This document shows, one piece after another, positions 23,879 to 32,128 of a stretch of 64,000 nucleotides of DNA. Where the stretch lies: contig NZ_CP090953.1 of assembly GCF_021513175.1 (NCBI RefSeq), forward strand, positions 1,297,001 to 1,361,000. Reading direction: 5' to 3'. The translations under genes and the position numbers were made by a program. Within the stretch, counting starts at the first letter, position 1, and every line of letters starts with the position of its first letter. Source of the stretch: Sphingomonas sp. S2-65 (GTDB lineage Bacteria; Pseudomonadota; Alphaproteobacteria; Sphingomonadales; Sphingomonadaceae). The notes below the pieces were generated by a model, which was not told the origin of the DNA, searched no databases, and saw nothing but the letters and a program-made list of their open reading frames with translations.

Positions 23879-26659
23879 TCAGAATCCGATCGTGCTGGAT
23901 GTGTTGGACGAGAGACGGTCGAGCGCAGCCTGGTAGTTCGCGAGCTGCGCGTTCTCCCGGGAAGTCGAGCCCCCGCCGGTGATGGGCTTCTTGACGCCAT
24001 CGACCATCGTGGCCTTAGCGTCGTCCCAATAAAGCGAGCGATAGGCGGTCTGGCTCATCGAGATCGCGGAGGTTATCTTGCCGAGCGCAACCTTGGCGGA
24101 GTCGAGCGTCGACAGGTTCAGCGCGGCACTCAGGTCCAGGCCGAAATTGCCGCCGGGGCGGACCTTCGGCGCATCGCTGGAAACCGTCGCCTGCTTGGCG
24201 ATACGCTGCGGATCGATGCCCAGCTTCGCCAGTGCGTCCTGGTCGGCCGAGCCGGCGATCAGCTCCAGCTCATGGCCCGCCTTCATGGCGATGCGCAGCT
24301 GCTGCGTGCCGTTCACGGTGACGGCGGTGACCGTGCCCTTGGATGCTCCGACGACGCCCTGCATCCGCGTGGCGATCGACTTCAGCGTGTCGCCGGCCTG
24401 GATCTCGACGCGGCGAAGCGCACCATCGTCGGCGCGGATCGAGAAATAGTCGCCGGGGTGCAGCGTCGTCTGGGTAGTGACCTTTTCGGAGGCCGTGGCG
24501 TTGATCGTGCCCCGAGGGAGGCCCAGCGCCGAGAGCGCGCTGCCGCCGCCGACGTCGGCGGCGATCCGCACCGGCTCGGTACGGATCAACGACTGACCGA
24601 ACTGCTTGGTGCTCGCGATCGTGCCGGTGTCGATGTCGATCCGCGCCACGAAGCCGTCGGTGGAGCCGACCCGCTTCGCCGCGAGGTCGCCAGTGGTGCG
24701 GCCGCCGGCATAAAGATCGCCGTTCAGAAAGGCGATGCTGTCGACCTGATCGTCGGCCGCCGTGCCCAAATAGGTGACGCTGGCGCTGCCGAGCGCGCCA
24801 TCGATGCGCGCGACGAAGCCGTCGCGGCCCTCGCTCTTGCCGTTGACCTGCGTGCCCGAAAGCGCAGCGCTGGCGGCGCCACCCACGGCGATGCTGCCGT
24901 CGTCCGCCACTGCGATCGCCCGCACATCGGCGGTGCCCAGGCTGATGCTGCCCAGGCTGGTCGAAAGTGCCTGCGCGTCCAGCTTCAGGACCGATGCCTT
25001 GCCGCTCTGCGACATGACGGCCAGGACATTGCCGTCCTTGCCGATCGCCAGCGCGTTGATCGAGTCCGCACCGGCGGCGGCGATCGTACGGCGATCCGCG
25101 ATCTTGCCGCCCGCGTCGATCCGCGCGACGAAGGCATCGCCCCCGTTCGCGGCGCTCCGCCCACCGACATAGACCGACCCGTCCGCCCCCACTGCTACCG
25201 CTTTGGCGGCGTCAGCGCCGGCCGACCGGATGACGGTCGAGAATTGCTCGTCGCCGTTTGCCGCGTATTTTGCCACGACCATGTTGGCGTCGGCCGAGTT
25301 GATGCCGTCGAAACTGCCGGTGACGGACCCCGCGACTGCGATGCTGCCATCGGCGCCGACCGAGACTGCCGCACCGGTCGAGGAGCCGCCGGCCCCCAGG
25401 CTACGCTGCCAGACGACCTTCCCGGTGCTGTCCATCTTGGTCAGATAAAGGTTGTTGTCTCCATCGGAGAGGTTCGCACCCAGGTCGCCGCTGGTGGTAC
25501 CGACAACATAGCTGTTGCCTTGGCTGTCGGTCGCGACCGCCGCCGCGTCGGTGCTGGCATAGGCGTTGCTGGTCTTGGTTTCGGTCGTGGTGACCTTGCC
25601 GTTCGAATCCTTGGTTGCCGTGGTGATCGTGGTCGTCTTGCCGGCAAGCACGTTCTGCTGGGTCTTCTGGCGGTCCAGCGCCGAAATGGTGCTCATCGCA
25701 ACCTGGGTGCTGTCGCCCGCCGGATCGTTCAGGCGGAAGACGCGCGCCGCGGTCGGCGCATCGAGCGGGGTCTGGCCCGTCGCGATCACCAGCGAGTCCT
25801 TCGCGCCGACCTGCTCCATGCTCACCTTTTCGGTGCTGAGCGGAGTCTTGAGCGCGATGGCCCATTTGCCGTCGGCGTTCTTCTCGGCCTCGAAATGCGC
25901 CGACCAGCGGGTTTCCACCTCGCCATCGGCATCGGTCATCGGCGTGCCGTCGGGATTGTAGATGATCGACGCCTTGATCGCCGAGTTCAGCTGATCGACC
26001 ACCGAGTTGATGGTCGGCGGCTGCGTCCCCTGGCTCAGATCGACCGTGAAGGTCTCGTTCTGGGTACCGCGCGCGATCGATATTTTGAACTGCTCCTGGC
26101 CGGCCAGGCCAGGAACCGCGTCGGAGCGCTGCTTGACGATCCCCTTCCCCACGGTCTCGTACGGCTTGGCGGCGGCCAGCTTGGTGGAGTTGGCCGTTGT
26201 TGCGTTCTTGCCGAACGACAGGTTGACCTGGTCCGACGGCGCGCTGGTCAGATAGCCCTGCAGATCCGCCAGACCCTTGGCAAACGCCTTTTCATATTGG
26301 CCGCGCAGGGCGTCCGACGCCGTCTTGGCAGTGGCGGCCTCGGCCAGCACCCGCAGCTTGTCGAGCGCCTTGTAGGCCGTGAAGCTGGTGGCGACATCGC
26401 CGGTCAGGAGCGTGCCCAGGCTGTCGGCGCTGGATTTCTCGATGATGGTGCGCGAAGCGAGGATGGCGCTGAGTTGAGTCGAGGGGGAGCGGCTGCTGGC
26501 CGGGTCCTTCCACGGCGGCGTGGTCGCCACTTGGGTGAACAAAGCCTTGGCGGTGCGGACGGCCTTGCTGTCGTAGCTGATCGGCGAAAAGCTGCTGAAC
26601 GAGTTGGATCCGGTGAGCAGGCTCAGCCCAACCAGACTTCCCGATAAATTAACCGACAT
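23879..26659 (-). CDS. Large flagellar-locus protein with beta-propeller (SBBP) repeats, FlaEY-like
   Basis: The 926-residue protein has no signal peptide. A helical N-terminal third (to about 330) contains low-complexity Ser/Thr stretches. Seven or so propeller-type repeats follow (about 370-690), each with the pattern AAVATDSQGNSYVVGTTSGD or AKAVAVGADGSVYVGGRS and then FVARID. A C-terminal region (700-926) ends with ENAQLANYQAALDRLSSNTS. Caulobacter has a large regulatory protein, FlaEY, beside flgB; length and neighbour agree, but the match is from memory of organisation. It may be an exported axial or regulatory factor. It is co-transcribed with flgB. Confidence 0.6.
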   Translation of the reverse strand: MSVNLSGSLVGLSLLTGSNSFSSFSPISYDSKAVRTAKALFTQVATTPPWKDPASSRSPSTQLSAILASRTIIEKSSADSLGTLLTGDVATSFTAYKALDKLRVLAEAATAKTASDALRGQYEKAFAKGLADLQGYLTSAPSDQVNLSFGKNATTANSTKLAAAKPYETVGKGIVKQRSDAVPGLAGQEQFKISIARGTQNETFTVDLSQGTQPPTINSVVDQLNSAIKASIIYNPDGTPMTDADGEVETRWSAHFEAEKNADGKWAIALKTPLSTEKVSMEQVGAKDSLVIATGQTPLDAPTAARVFRLNDPAGDSTQVAMSTISALDRQKTQQNVLAGKTTTITTATKDSNGKVTTTETKTSNAYASTDAAAVATDSQGNSYVVGTTSGDLGANLSDGDNNLYLTKMDSTGKVVWQRSLGAGGSSTGAAVSVGADGSIAVAGSVTGSFDGINSADANMVVAKYAANGDEQFSTVIRSAGADAAKAVAVGADGSVYVGGRSAANGGDAFVARIDAGGKIADRRTIAAAGADSINALAIGKDGNVLAVMSQSGKASVLKLDAQALSTSLGSISLGTADVRAIAVADDGSIAVGGAASAALSGTQVNGKSEGRDGFVARIDGALGSASVTYLGTAADDQVDSIAFLNGDLYAGGRTTGDLAAKRVGSTDGFVARIDIDTGTIASTKQFGQSLIRTEPVRIAADVGGGSALSALGLPRGTINATASEKVTTQTTLHPGDYFSIRADDGALRRVEIQAGDTLKSIATRMQGVVGASKGTVTAVTVNGTQQLRIAMKAGHELELIAGSADQDALAKLGIDPQRIAKQATVSSDAPKVRPGGNFGLDLSAALNLSTLDSAKVALGKITSAISMSQTAYRSLYWDDAKATMVDGVKKPITGGGSTSRENAQLANYQAALDRLSSNTSSTIGF

Positions 26660-26686
26660 CGCGACCCCGCATCACCATCACCCTCC

Positions 26687-26692
26687 TATAAT
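26687..26692 (+). promoter_or_regulatory. Flagellar-type -10 (TATAAT) for fliG-fliH
   Basis: CCTCCTATAATAGAGGG lies 64 bp before fliG, between the divergent FlaEY-like gene and fliG; predicted start near 26699. Confidence 0.65.
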
Positions 26693-26756
26693 AGAGGGAC
26701 ATGTGCGCCGCCGTGTGCGGGCACCGGCATTAAATTTCCGTAAGGGTCCCCTGAGA

Positions 26757-27791
26757 ATGAGCCTGATGGCGCCGATAGCCGAACCCGTCGAACTCAAGCG
26801 CTTCAGCGGTCCGCAGCGTGCGGCTGCGTTGATGCTGGCGCTCGGCAAGGAACATGGCGCACCCATTTGGGAACAGCTGTCGACCGAAGAGATCAAGGAG
26901 CTTTCCTCGAACATCGCCGGCCTCGGCCGCGTGCCTTCGACGGTGGTCGAACACCTGCTCATCCAGTTCACCGGCGAAGTCGCGTCGATGGCGTCGATGC
27001 ATGGCAGCTACGAGACGACCGAGCGGCTGCTCGGCGGCCTGCTGCCCAACGACAAGGTCCGCGAGATCATGGAGGACATTCGTGGTCCTTCGGGCCGCAC
27101 GATGTGGGACAAGCTGTCCAACGTCAGCGAAAGCGTCCTCGCCGGCGCGCTGAAGCACGAATACCCCCAGACCGTCGCCGTCATCCTCTCCAAGCTGCGC
27201 CCGGACCACGCCGCGCGCGTGCTGGCCGAGCTGCCGCGCGAATTCTCGGTCGACGTCATCATGCGCATGCTGCGCATGGAGACCGTCCAGAAGGACGTGA
27301 TCAACCAGGTCGAACAGACGCTCAAGAGCGAGTTCATGACCAATTTGTCGCGCTCGCAGAAGCGCGATCCGCACGAGGCGATGGCCGAGCTGTTCAACTC
27401 GCTCGACCGCTCGACCGAGGAAGCGATGCTGACCGCGCTGGACAACAAGGCGCCCGAGAGCGCCGAACGCATCCGCGCGCTGATGTTCACCTTCGAGGAT
27501 CTCGGTGGCCTGCTGCCGGCAGCGGTGGCGGTGATCGTCCGCAACGCCGACAAGCGCGAGATGGCGCTGGCGCTCAAGGGCGCGCCAGACCACCTTAAGC
27601 AGCTGTTCTTCGGCGCCATGACCGAGCGCGCCGCGAAGCTGATGCGCGAGGATATGTCCGCAATGGGCCCGGTGCGCGCCCGCGACTGCGAGGAAGCCCA
27701 ATCGGCGCTGGTGCGCCTGGCCAAGAGCCTGGCCGACCGCGGCGAGATCCTGTTGGTCGATCCCAAGTCCGACGACGCGATGATCATCTAA
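26757..27791 (+). CDS. fliG: Flagellar switch/torque protein FliG
   Basis: FliG converts stator ion flow to rotation. The 344-residue protein has the N-domain that binds FliF (PQRAAALMLALGKEHG), the EHPQ-like middle-domain motif as EYPQ (LKHEYPQTVAVILSKLRPDHAARVLAELP), and the charged C-terminal torque helix (MFTFEDLGGLLPAAVAVIVRNADKREMALALKGA). The ATG at 26757 is used because upstream codons are not conserved. fliF, normally just upstream, instead follows fliH. Confidence 0.95.
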   Translation: MSLMAPIAEPVELKRFSGPQRAAALMLALGKEHGAPIWEQLSTEEIKELSSNIAGLGRVPSTVVEHLLIQFTGEVASMASMHGSYETTERLLGGLLPNDKVREIMEDIRGPSGRTMWDKLSNVSESVLAGALKHEYPQTVAVILSKLRPDHAARVLAELPREFSVDVIMRMLRMETVQKDVINQVEQTLKSEFMTNLSRSQKRDPHEAMAELFNSLDRSTEEAMLTALDNKAPESAERIRALMFTFEDLGGLLPAAVAVIVRNADKREMALALKGAPDHLKQLFFGAMTERAAKLMREDMSAMGPVRARDCEEAQSALVRLAKSLADRGEILLVDPKSDDAMII

Positions 27792-27804
27792 AGGACTGCC
27801 CGCG

Positions 27805-28473
27805 ATGACCTTCCAGACCGTCGAGCGCTTCGCTTTCGACCGCATCTTCTCCACGGGACCCGGCGACGCAAAGGCGCCGCCCCCCGACCTCAACCTCGAG
27901 GTTTCGGCACTTCGGGCGGAGATCGCGCTAATGAAGGCCGATCACGAGGCACAGATCGCCCTCGCCCGCGCCGAAGGGTTCGAGGCCGGGCTGAACCAGG
28001 CGCGCGCCGAACGCGACGTGGCGCTGCTCAGCGCGGTCGACGCGCTTCAGGCGGGGATTGAGGCGCTCGACGAGCGTTTCGCCGAAGTGTCCGAGCGCGT
28101 TACCGGCGAAGCCGCCGAAATCGCGCTCGCCGCCGCCGACATGATCGCCGGCCGCGCGCTCGACGCCGCGCCCGCCGACACCATCGACCAGGCGATCGGC
28201 CGGGTGCTGGGCACCGTCGCGCGCGGCACCGAGCTCGAGATCCGCGTCCATCCCGACCTGATCGATACGGTGGAAAGCAAGATCGCCGCCCGCCAGTCCA
28301 AGGACCGCCGCCGGCTCGCGCTCACCGTGATCGGCGACGTCACGCTCTCCCCGGGCGACGCGATGATCGGCTGGGACCAGGGCGGGCTCTCGCTCGACGC
28401 CGGCGCCCGCCGTCAGGCCGTCCAGGCCGAGCTCGCCGCGCTGCTCCCCAACGCCGCCGACGCGATCAACTAA
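27805..28473 (+). CDS. fliH: Flagellar export ATPase regulator FliH
   Basis: A 222-residue protein with a predicted coiled coil (LEVSALRAEIALMKADHEAQ... AEGFEAGLNQARAERD) and a C-terminal FliH/HrpE fold (ELEIRVHPDLIDTVESKIA... GDVTLSPGDAMIGWDQGGLSLD). FliH dimer regulates FliI and docks it to FliN. It is 13 bp after fliG; fliI and fliJ are far away at 51.7-53.4 kb. Confidence 0.88.
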   Translation: MTFQTVERFAFDRIFSTGPGDAKAPPPDLNLEVSALRAEIALMKADHEAQIALARAEGFEAGLNQARAERDVALLSAVDALQAGIEALDERFAEVSERVTGEAAEIALAAADMIAGRALDAAPADTIDQAIGRVLGTVARGTELEIRVHPDLIDTVESKIAARQSKDRRRLALTVIGDVTLSPGDAMIGWDQGGLSLDAGARRQAVQAELAALLPNAADAIN

Positions 28474-28494
28474 CCACTTCCGACGAGTAACCGA

Positions 28495-28525
28495 ACGCCA
28501 CCCGGCTCCTCAGCCAGGGTGGCGT
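28495..28525 (+). terminator. Very stable hairpin after fliH
   Basis: ACGCCACCC pairs with GGGTGGCGT around an inner GGCT/AGCC stem. No T-run follows, so it is a terminator-like structure between fliH and the fliF promoter. Confidence 0.5.
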
Positions 28526-28556
28526 CCGTGCGTTACGGCGCCCTCCGTATCTTCAC

Positions 28557-28589
28557 TAGGCAAAAAATTCCCACCCGGCACAATCTGCC
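28557..28589 (+). promoter_or_regulatory. Two tandem TAGGCA-type operators upstream of fliF
   Basis: TAGGCAAAAAATTCC (28557-28571, one degenerate arm) is followed by GGCACAATCTGCC (28577-28589, perfect GGCA/TGCC arms). The second is centred near -33 of the predicted start, overlapping the -35 region. Confidence 0.55.
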
Positions 28590-28603
28590 GCCCGCCACCC
28601 GCC

Positions 28604-28609
28604 TATAAG
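28604..28609 (+). promoter_or_regulatory. Flagellar-type -10 (TATAAG) for fliF-fliN-flbD
   Basis: CGCCTATAAGT lies 48 bp before fliF; predicted start near 28616. Confidence 0.6.
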
Positions 28610-28656
28610 TCAATCGAGGGGCATTTCCGCCCCGCGGTCCACTTGGCGGGGCGGTT

Positions 28657-30279
28657 TTGGAAGCGATCAAGAAACTAGTCGGGCAAATCGGCCCGCAACG
28701 GCTGATGATCATGGGAGGCGTCGCGCTTGCGCTGCTCGCCGCCCTGACCTTCATGGCCACCCGCGGTTCGAGCCCACAGCTCGGCTATCTCTACACCGAC
28801 CTCGATCCCTCGGCGGCGGCCACGATCACCGAGAAGCTCAAGGCGCAGAACGTGGAATACACGCTCTCGGCCGACGGCACCTCGATCATGGCGCCACAGG
28901 AAAAGCTCGCCGAGCTGCGCATGAGCATGGCCGGCGAGAAATTGGGCGGCAAGATCGGCTATGAGGTCCTCGACGAGGAGCAGCCCTTCGGCGTGTCCGC
29001 CAGCCGCGCTAAGATGAACGAGACCCGCGCCATCGAAGGCGAGCTCTCCAAGTCGATCCAGACCATCCAGGACGTCAGCGCCGCGCGCGTCCACATCGTC
29101 ATGCCCGAGCGCGCGATGTTCGCGAACGAGAGCCGCAAGGCAACCGCCGCGGTGACGGTGAAGACCAAGGGCCACCTCTCCTCCGAGAGCGTCTCCTCGA
29201 TCCGCTACCTCGTCTCCTCTTCGGTCCCCGAGCTGTCGCCCGAGGCCGTGTCGGTCGTCGACCAGACCGGCGCCCTGCTCGCCCGCGCTGGCGACCCCGG
29301 CACTGCCGGCGCCGGCGATGCCGACGAGCGCCAGGCCGCCGTCGAGACCAAGCTGCGCCAGGAAGTCGAATCGCTGCTCGAGCCGATCGTCGGCCAGGGC
29401 AAGGTCCGCGCTGAAGTGTCGGCCCAGATCGACCGCGACCAGACCCGCGAGGAAGCCAATGTCTTCGATCCCGACAAGCAGGTGATCTCGCGCCAGGTCA
29501 CCGTCGAGAGCGGCGACCAGAACCAGGAGAGTGACGCAGCTCCCGGCCTCGCCTCGGTCGGCACCCAGCTGCCCGAAGCCCAGGGCCAGGCCAACAGCGC
29601 GCCCGGCGCGTCGAAGAATTCGCGTTCCAACCAGAACTCCGAAGACACCACCTACGACAACAGCTCGACCAAGACGGTCACGCTGCGCGCCCCCGGCAAG
29701 ATCACCCGCCTCTCGGTCGCGGTGATGGTCGACGGCGGCGAGAAGGGCCTGCCCCAGCCGCAGATGCAGCGCCTCCAGCGCCTCGTCGAGAACGCGGTCG
29801 GCATGGACTCCGAACGCGGCGACAGCGTGGTGGTCGAAAGCATGCGCTTCACCGGCGACGACAGCCTTGCCGACAAGGATACCGGCTTCTTCGCCAACCT
29901 GCCGATGGACAAGATCTGGGGCCTCATCCAGATCCTCGTGATCGGCGCGGTCGGCCTTATCGCCCTGCGCATGCTCAAGCCCAAGATCGCTCCCCAGTCC
30001 GATCTGCCCGCGCTCGCCGGAACCGCGGACGGCGGCCAGCTCAGCGCCCAGTCGCCCGAAATGCTGGCGCTGGCCGAGCGCGCCGCCGATGGAGACGCCG
30101 ACGCGATGAAGCAGCTCGAGGCGCTTGGAAACGAGCAGCAGCCGCTGCTCGACCAGGAAATCGCCCTCGCCCAGGTCGACGGGCGCATCAAACTCTCCGC
30201 GCTCAAGCGCATCGGCGAAGCCATCACCGCGAGCCCGCCCGAGGCGGCTTCCGTGATCCGCCAGTGGATGAATGCATAA
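28657..30279 (+). CDS. fliF: Flagellar MS-ring protein FliF
   Basis: FliF builds the membrane ring on which the flagellum starts. The 540-residue protein has TM1 (MIMGGVALALLAALTFMA), the ring-building motifs (LGYLYTDLDPSAAATITEKL, QRLVENAVGMDSERGDSVVVESM), a Ser/Asn-rich periplasmic insert (about 295-345), TM2 (IWGLIQILVIGAVGLIALRML) and a cytoplasmic C-terminus that binds FliG (EAASVIRQWMNA). The start is TTG, with a GGGGCGG region just before it; no ATG or GTG in frame gives a complete N-terminus. A weak start on the first gene suggests limited translation. Confidence 0.95.
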   Translation: MEAIKKLVGQIGPQRLMIMGGVALALLAALTFMATRGSSPQLGYLYTDLDPSAAATITEKLKAQNVEYTLSADGTSIMAPQEKLAELRMSMAGEKLGGKIGYEVLDEEQPFGVSASRAKMNETRAIEGELSKSIQTIQDVSAARVHIVMPERAMFANESRKATAAVTVKTKGHLSSESVSSIRYLVSSSVPELSPEAVSVVDQTGALLARAGDPGTAGAGDADERQAAVETKLRQEVESLLEPIVGQGKVRAEVSAQIDRDQTREEANVFDPDKQVISRQVTVESGDQNQESDAAPGLASVGTQLPEAQGQANSAPGASKNSRSNQNSEDTTYDNSSTKTVTLRAPGKITRLSVAVMVDGGEKGLPQPQMQRLQRLVENAVGMDSERGDSVVVESMRFTGDDSLADKDTGFFANLPMDKIWGLIQILVIGAVGLIALRMLKPKIAPQSDLPALAGTADGGQLSAQSPEMLALAERAADGDADAMKQLEALGNEQQPLLDQEIALAQVDGRIKLSALKRIGEAITASPPEAASVIRQWMNA

Positions 30280-30289
30280 GGACATGGCC

Positions 30290-30640
30290 ATGAACATCGA
30301 ACCCCACGACATCATCCCCAGCGATGCTGCGGACTCGGCCGGTCCCGTGTTCGAGGATTTCGCCGGCAACCCCGGTGAGAACCACGCGGCCCAGGGCGTC
30401 GAGGCCCTCGAAGCGGTCCACGACGTTCCGGTGAAGGTCCAGGCCGTGCTCGGCCGCGCCCGCATGCCCGTCGGCGAACTGCTTCAGCTCGGCGCGGGCA
30501 CCGTCGTCGAGCTCGACCGCCGCGTCGGCGAACCGGTCGACATCTTCGTCAACGATCGCCTGATCGCCCGCGGTGAAGTCGTGCTGATCGACAACGCGCT
30601 CGGCGTTACCCTCACCGAAATCGTGCGGCAGGACCGTTGA
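30290..30640 (+). CDS. fliN: Flagellar switch protein FliN (long paralogue)
   Basis: A 116-residue protein: a disordered acidic N-terminus, then a SpoA domain (DVPVKVQAVLGRARMPVGELLQLGAGTVVELDRRVGEPVDIFVNDRLIARGEVV). Of three possible in-frame ATGs, 30290 has AAGGA 7 bp upstream; 30272 overlaps the end of fliF. It is the canonical FliN by position (between fliF and flbD) and length. The shorter paralogue is at 17144. It overlaps flbD by 1 bp. Confidence 0.93.
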   Translation: MNIEPHDIIPSDAADSAGPVFEDFAGNPGENHAAQGVEALEAVHDVPVKVQAVLGRARMPVGELLQLGAGTVVELDRRVGEPVDIFVNDRLIARGEVVLIDNALGVTLTEIVRQDR

Positions 30641-31971
30641 TGTCGACGATCCGAATGGTGTTGGTTGGCGTACCCGGCAGCGAGTTCCGCCTCGCCGCCG
30701 AACTGGCGCGCGGTTCGGGCGCCGACGTGGCCATGGCCGACACGGCCGATCAGGCGCTGGAGCTGCTCCGCACCGAGGGTGCCGATCTGGTCATGATCGA
30801 TGTCGAGACCGACGTGCCCGGCTTCATGGCCCGCCTGCGCGCCGAGCGCTTTCCGGTGCCGGTGCTGGCGTGCGGGATCGAAGCGCCGGCCGAGCGTGCC
30901 GTCGCCGCGATCCGCGCCGGTGCCCGCGACTATGTCCCGCTTCCCCCGCAACGCGACCTGATCGCCGCCGCGATCGCCTCGGTCGTGACGCGCAAGCCCA
31001 GCAACAGCATCGGCGACCATCCCGCCGTCGCCCGCGCCATGGCGCTTGCCAGCGCGGTCGCGCCGACCGGTGCGCCGGTGCTGGTCACCGGTGAAAAGGG
31101 CAGCGGCAAGGAAACCATGGCGCGCGCCATCCACGACGCCTCCGGCCGCGGCGCGCCGCTGCTGGTCGCCGAATGCGCGGGCGTCGCCGCCGAAGTGCTC
31201 GAATCCGATCTGTTCGGCCACGAAGCCGGCGCCTTCCCCGCCGCCGCGGCACGCCGCATCGGCCGCCTCGAACAGGCCGGCACCGGCAGCATCATCCTGC
31301 GCGAAGTGGGTGCGCTCGCGCCCACCACCCAGGCCCGGCTGCTCGCCGCGATCATCGAAGGTCGCTTCACCCGCGTCGGCGGCACCGAACCGGTGCCGTT
31401 CCGCGCCCGCTTGATCGCCACCACCAGCATGGACCTGGAAGGCGCCGTCGAGGGCGGCAGCTTCCGCGCCGACCTGCTCGTCCGTCTCGGCCTGGTCCGG
31501 GTCGCAGTACCGACTTTGCGCGAGCGCGGCGACGACGTGATCCAGCTCGCCAGGCATCTTGCCGAGCGCCTCGCGCAGAATGACGGCGTGCTCGTCCGCC
31601 CGTTCAGCGACGCCGCACTGGCGCTGCTCGCTGGCTATCCCTGGCCAGGCAACATCCGCGAGCTCGAGGATTGCGTCCACCGCGCGGTGCTGCTCGCCGC
31701 GGGCTCCGAGATCGACGCCGGCGACTTCGTCCTCTCCGACGGCACGCGCCTGATCGACCTCGAACAGAGCGAACAAAGCCAACTCCAGATCGAGAGCCTG
31801 GTCGGCCGCACCGTGGAGGAAGTCGAGCGCGAGCTGATCCTCCACACGCTGGAACGTTGCCAGGGCAACCGCACCTCGGCCTCGAACATCCTGGGCATCT
31901 CGGTACGCACGATGCGCAACAAGCTGCGGACGTTCATCGAAGCCGGCATCGCCGTCTCCCCGGCGATCTGA
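30640..31971 (+). CDS. flbD: FlbD-like flagellar regulator with degenerate AAA+ motifs
   Basis: The 443-residue protein has a degenerate receiver-like N-terminus, an AAA+ domain and a Fis-type HTH (ERCQGNRTSASNILGISVRTMRNKL). Walker A is intact (GEKGSGKE, 151-158) and the arginine-rich sensor region is normal (FRADLLVRLGLVRVAVPTLRER). The GAFTGA loop that contacts sigma54 reads GAFPAA at 197-202. Walker B, usually LLDE, reads ILRE with Arg221 in place of Asp. Sigma54 activation by the usual mechanism is therefore doubtful. It is in the fliF-fliN operon; its partner fliX is at 20.7 kb. Co-expression and HTH support a role as flagellar regulator. Confidence 0.85.
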   Translation: MSTIRMVLVGVPGSEFRLAAELARGSGADVAMADTADQALELLRTEGADLVMIDVETDVPGFMARLRAERFPVPVLACGIEAPAERAVAAIRAGARDYVPLPPQRDLIAAAIASVVTRKPSNSIGDHPAVARAMALASAVAPTGAPVLVTGEKGSGKETMARAIHDASGRGAPLLVAECAGVAAEVLESDLFGHEAGAFPAAAARRIGRLEQAGTGSIILREVGALAPTTQARLLAAIIEGRFTRVGGTEPVPFRARLIATTSMDLEGAVEGGSFRADLLVRLGLVRVAVPTLRERGDDVIQLARHLAERLAQNDGVLVRPFSDAALALLAGYPWPGNIRELEDCVHRAVLLAAGSEIDAGDFVLSDGTRLIDLEQSEQSQLQIESLVGRTVEEVERELILHTLERCQGNRTSASNILGISVRTMRNKLRTFIEAGIAVSPAI

Positions 31972-31989
31972 TGGAACGATGGCTGCTCT

Positions 31990-32120
31990 CTCTTCTTCCC
32001 CCTCTCCCGCGTGCGGGAGAGGGCCGGGGTGAGGGTGAGTCCGCCAAAAGCCACTCGCTTCCGGTTTCTCGACACACCCTCACCCAACCCTCTCCCGCAC
32101 GCGGGAGAGGGCTCAAGGTT
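31990..32120. repeat. Paired CTCTCCCGC palindromes between flbD and flhA
   Basis: CCCTCTCCCGCGTGCGGGAG and its near-inverse (CCCTCTCCCGCACGCGGGAG) flank GGGGTGAGGGTGAG matched by CACCCTCACCC. The 157-bp spacer is almost wholly this repeat; no promoter of the flagellar type is visible for flhA, which may be read from fliF or lie behind a weak signal. Confidence 0.65.
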
Positions 32121-32128
32121 CAAAGCTA

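Noticed and set aside
28675-30465. A 596-codon frame antisense to fliF and other long antisense frames
   Set aside because: They are typical shadows of high-GC coding; the sense strand matches well-known families throughout.
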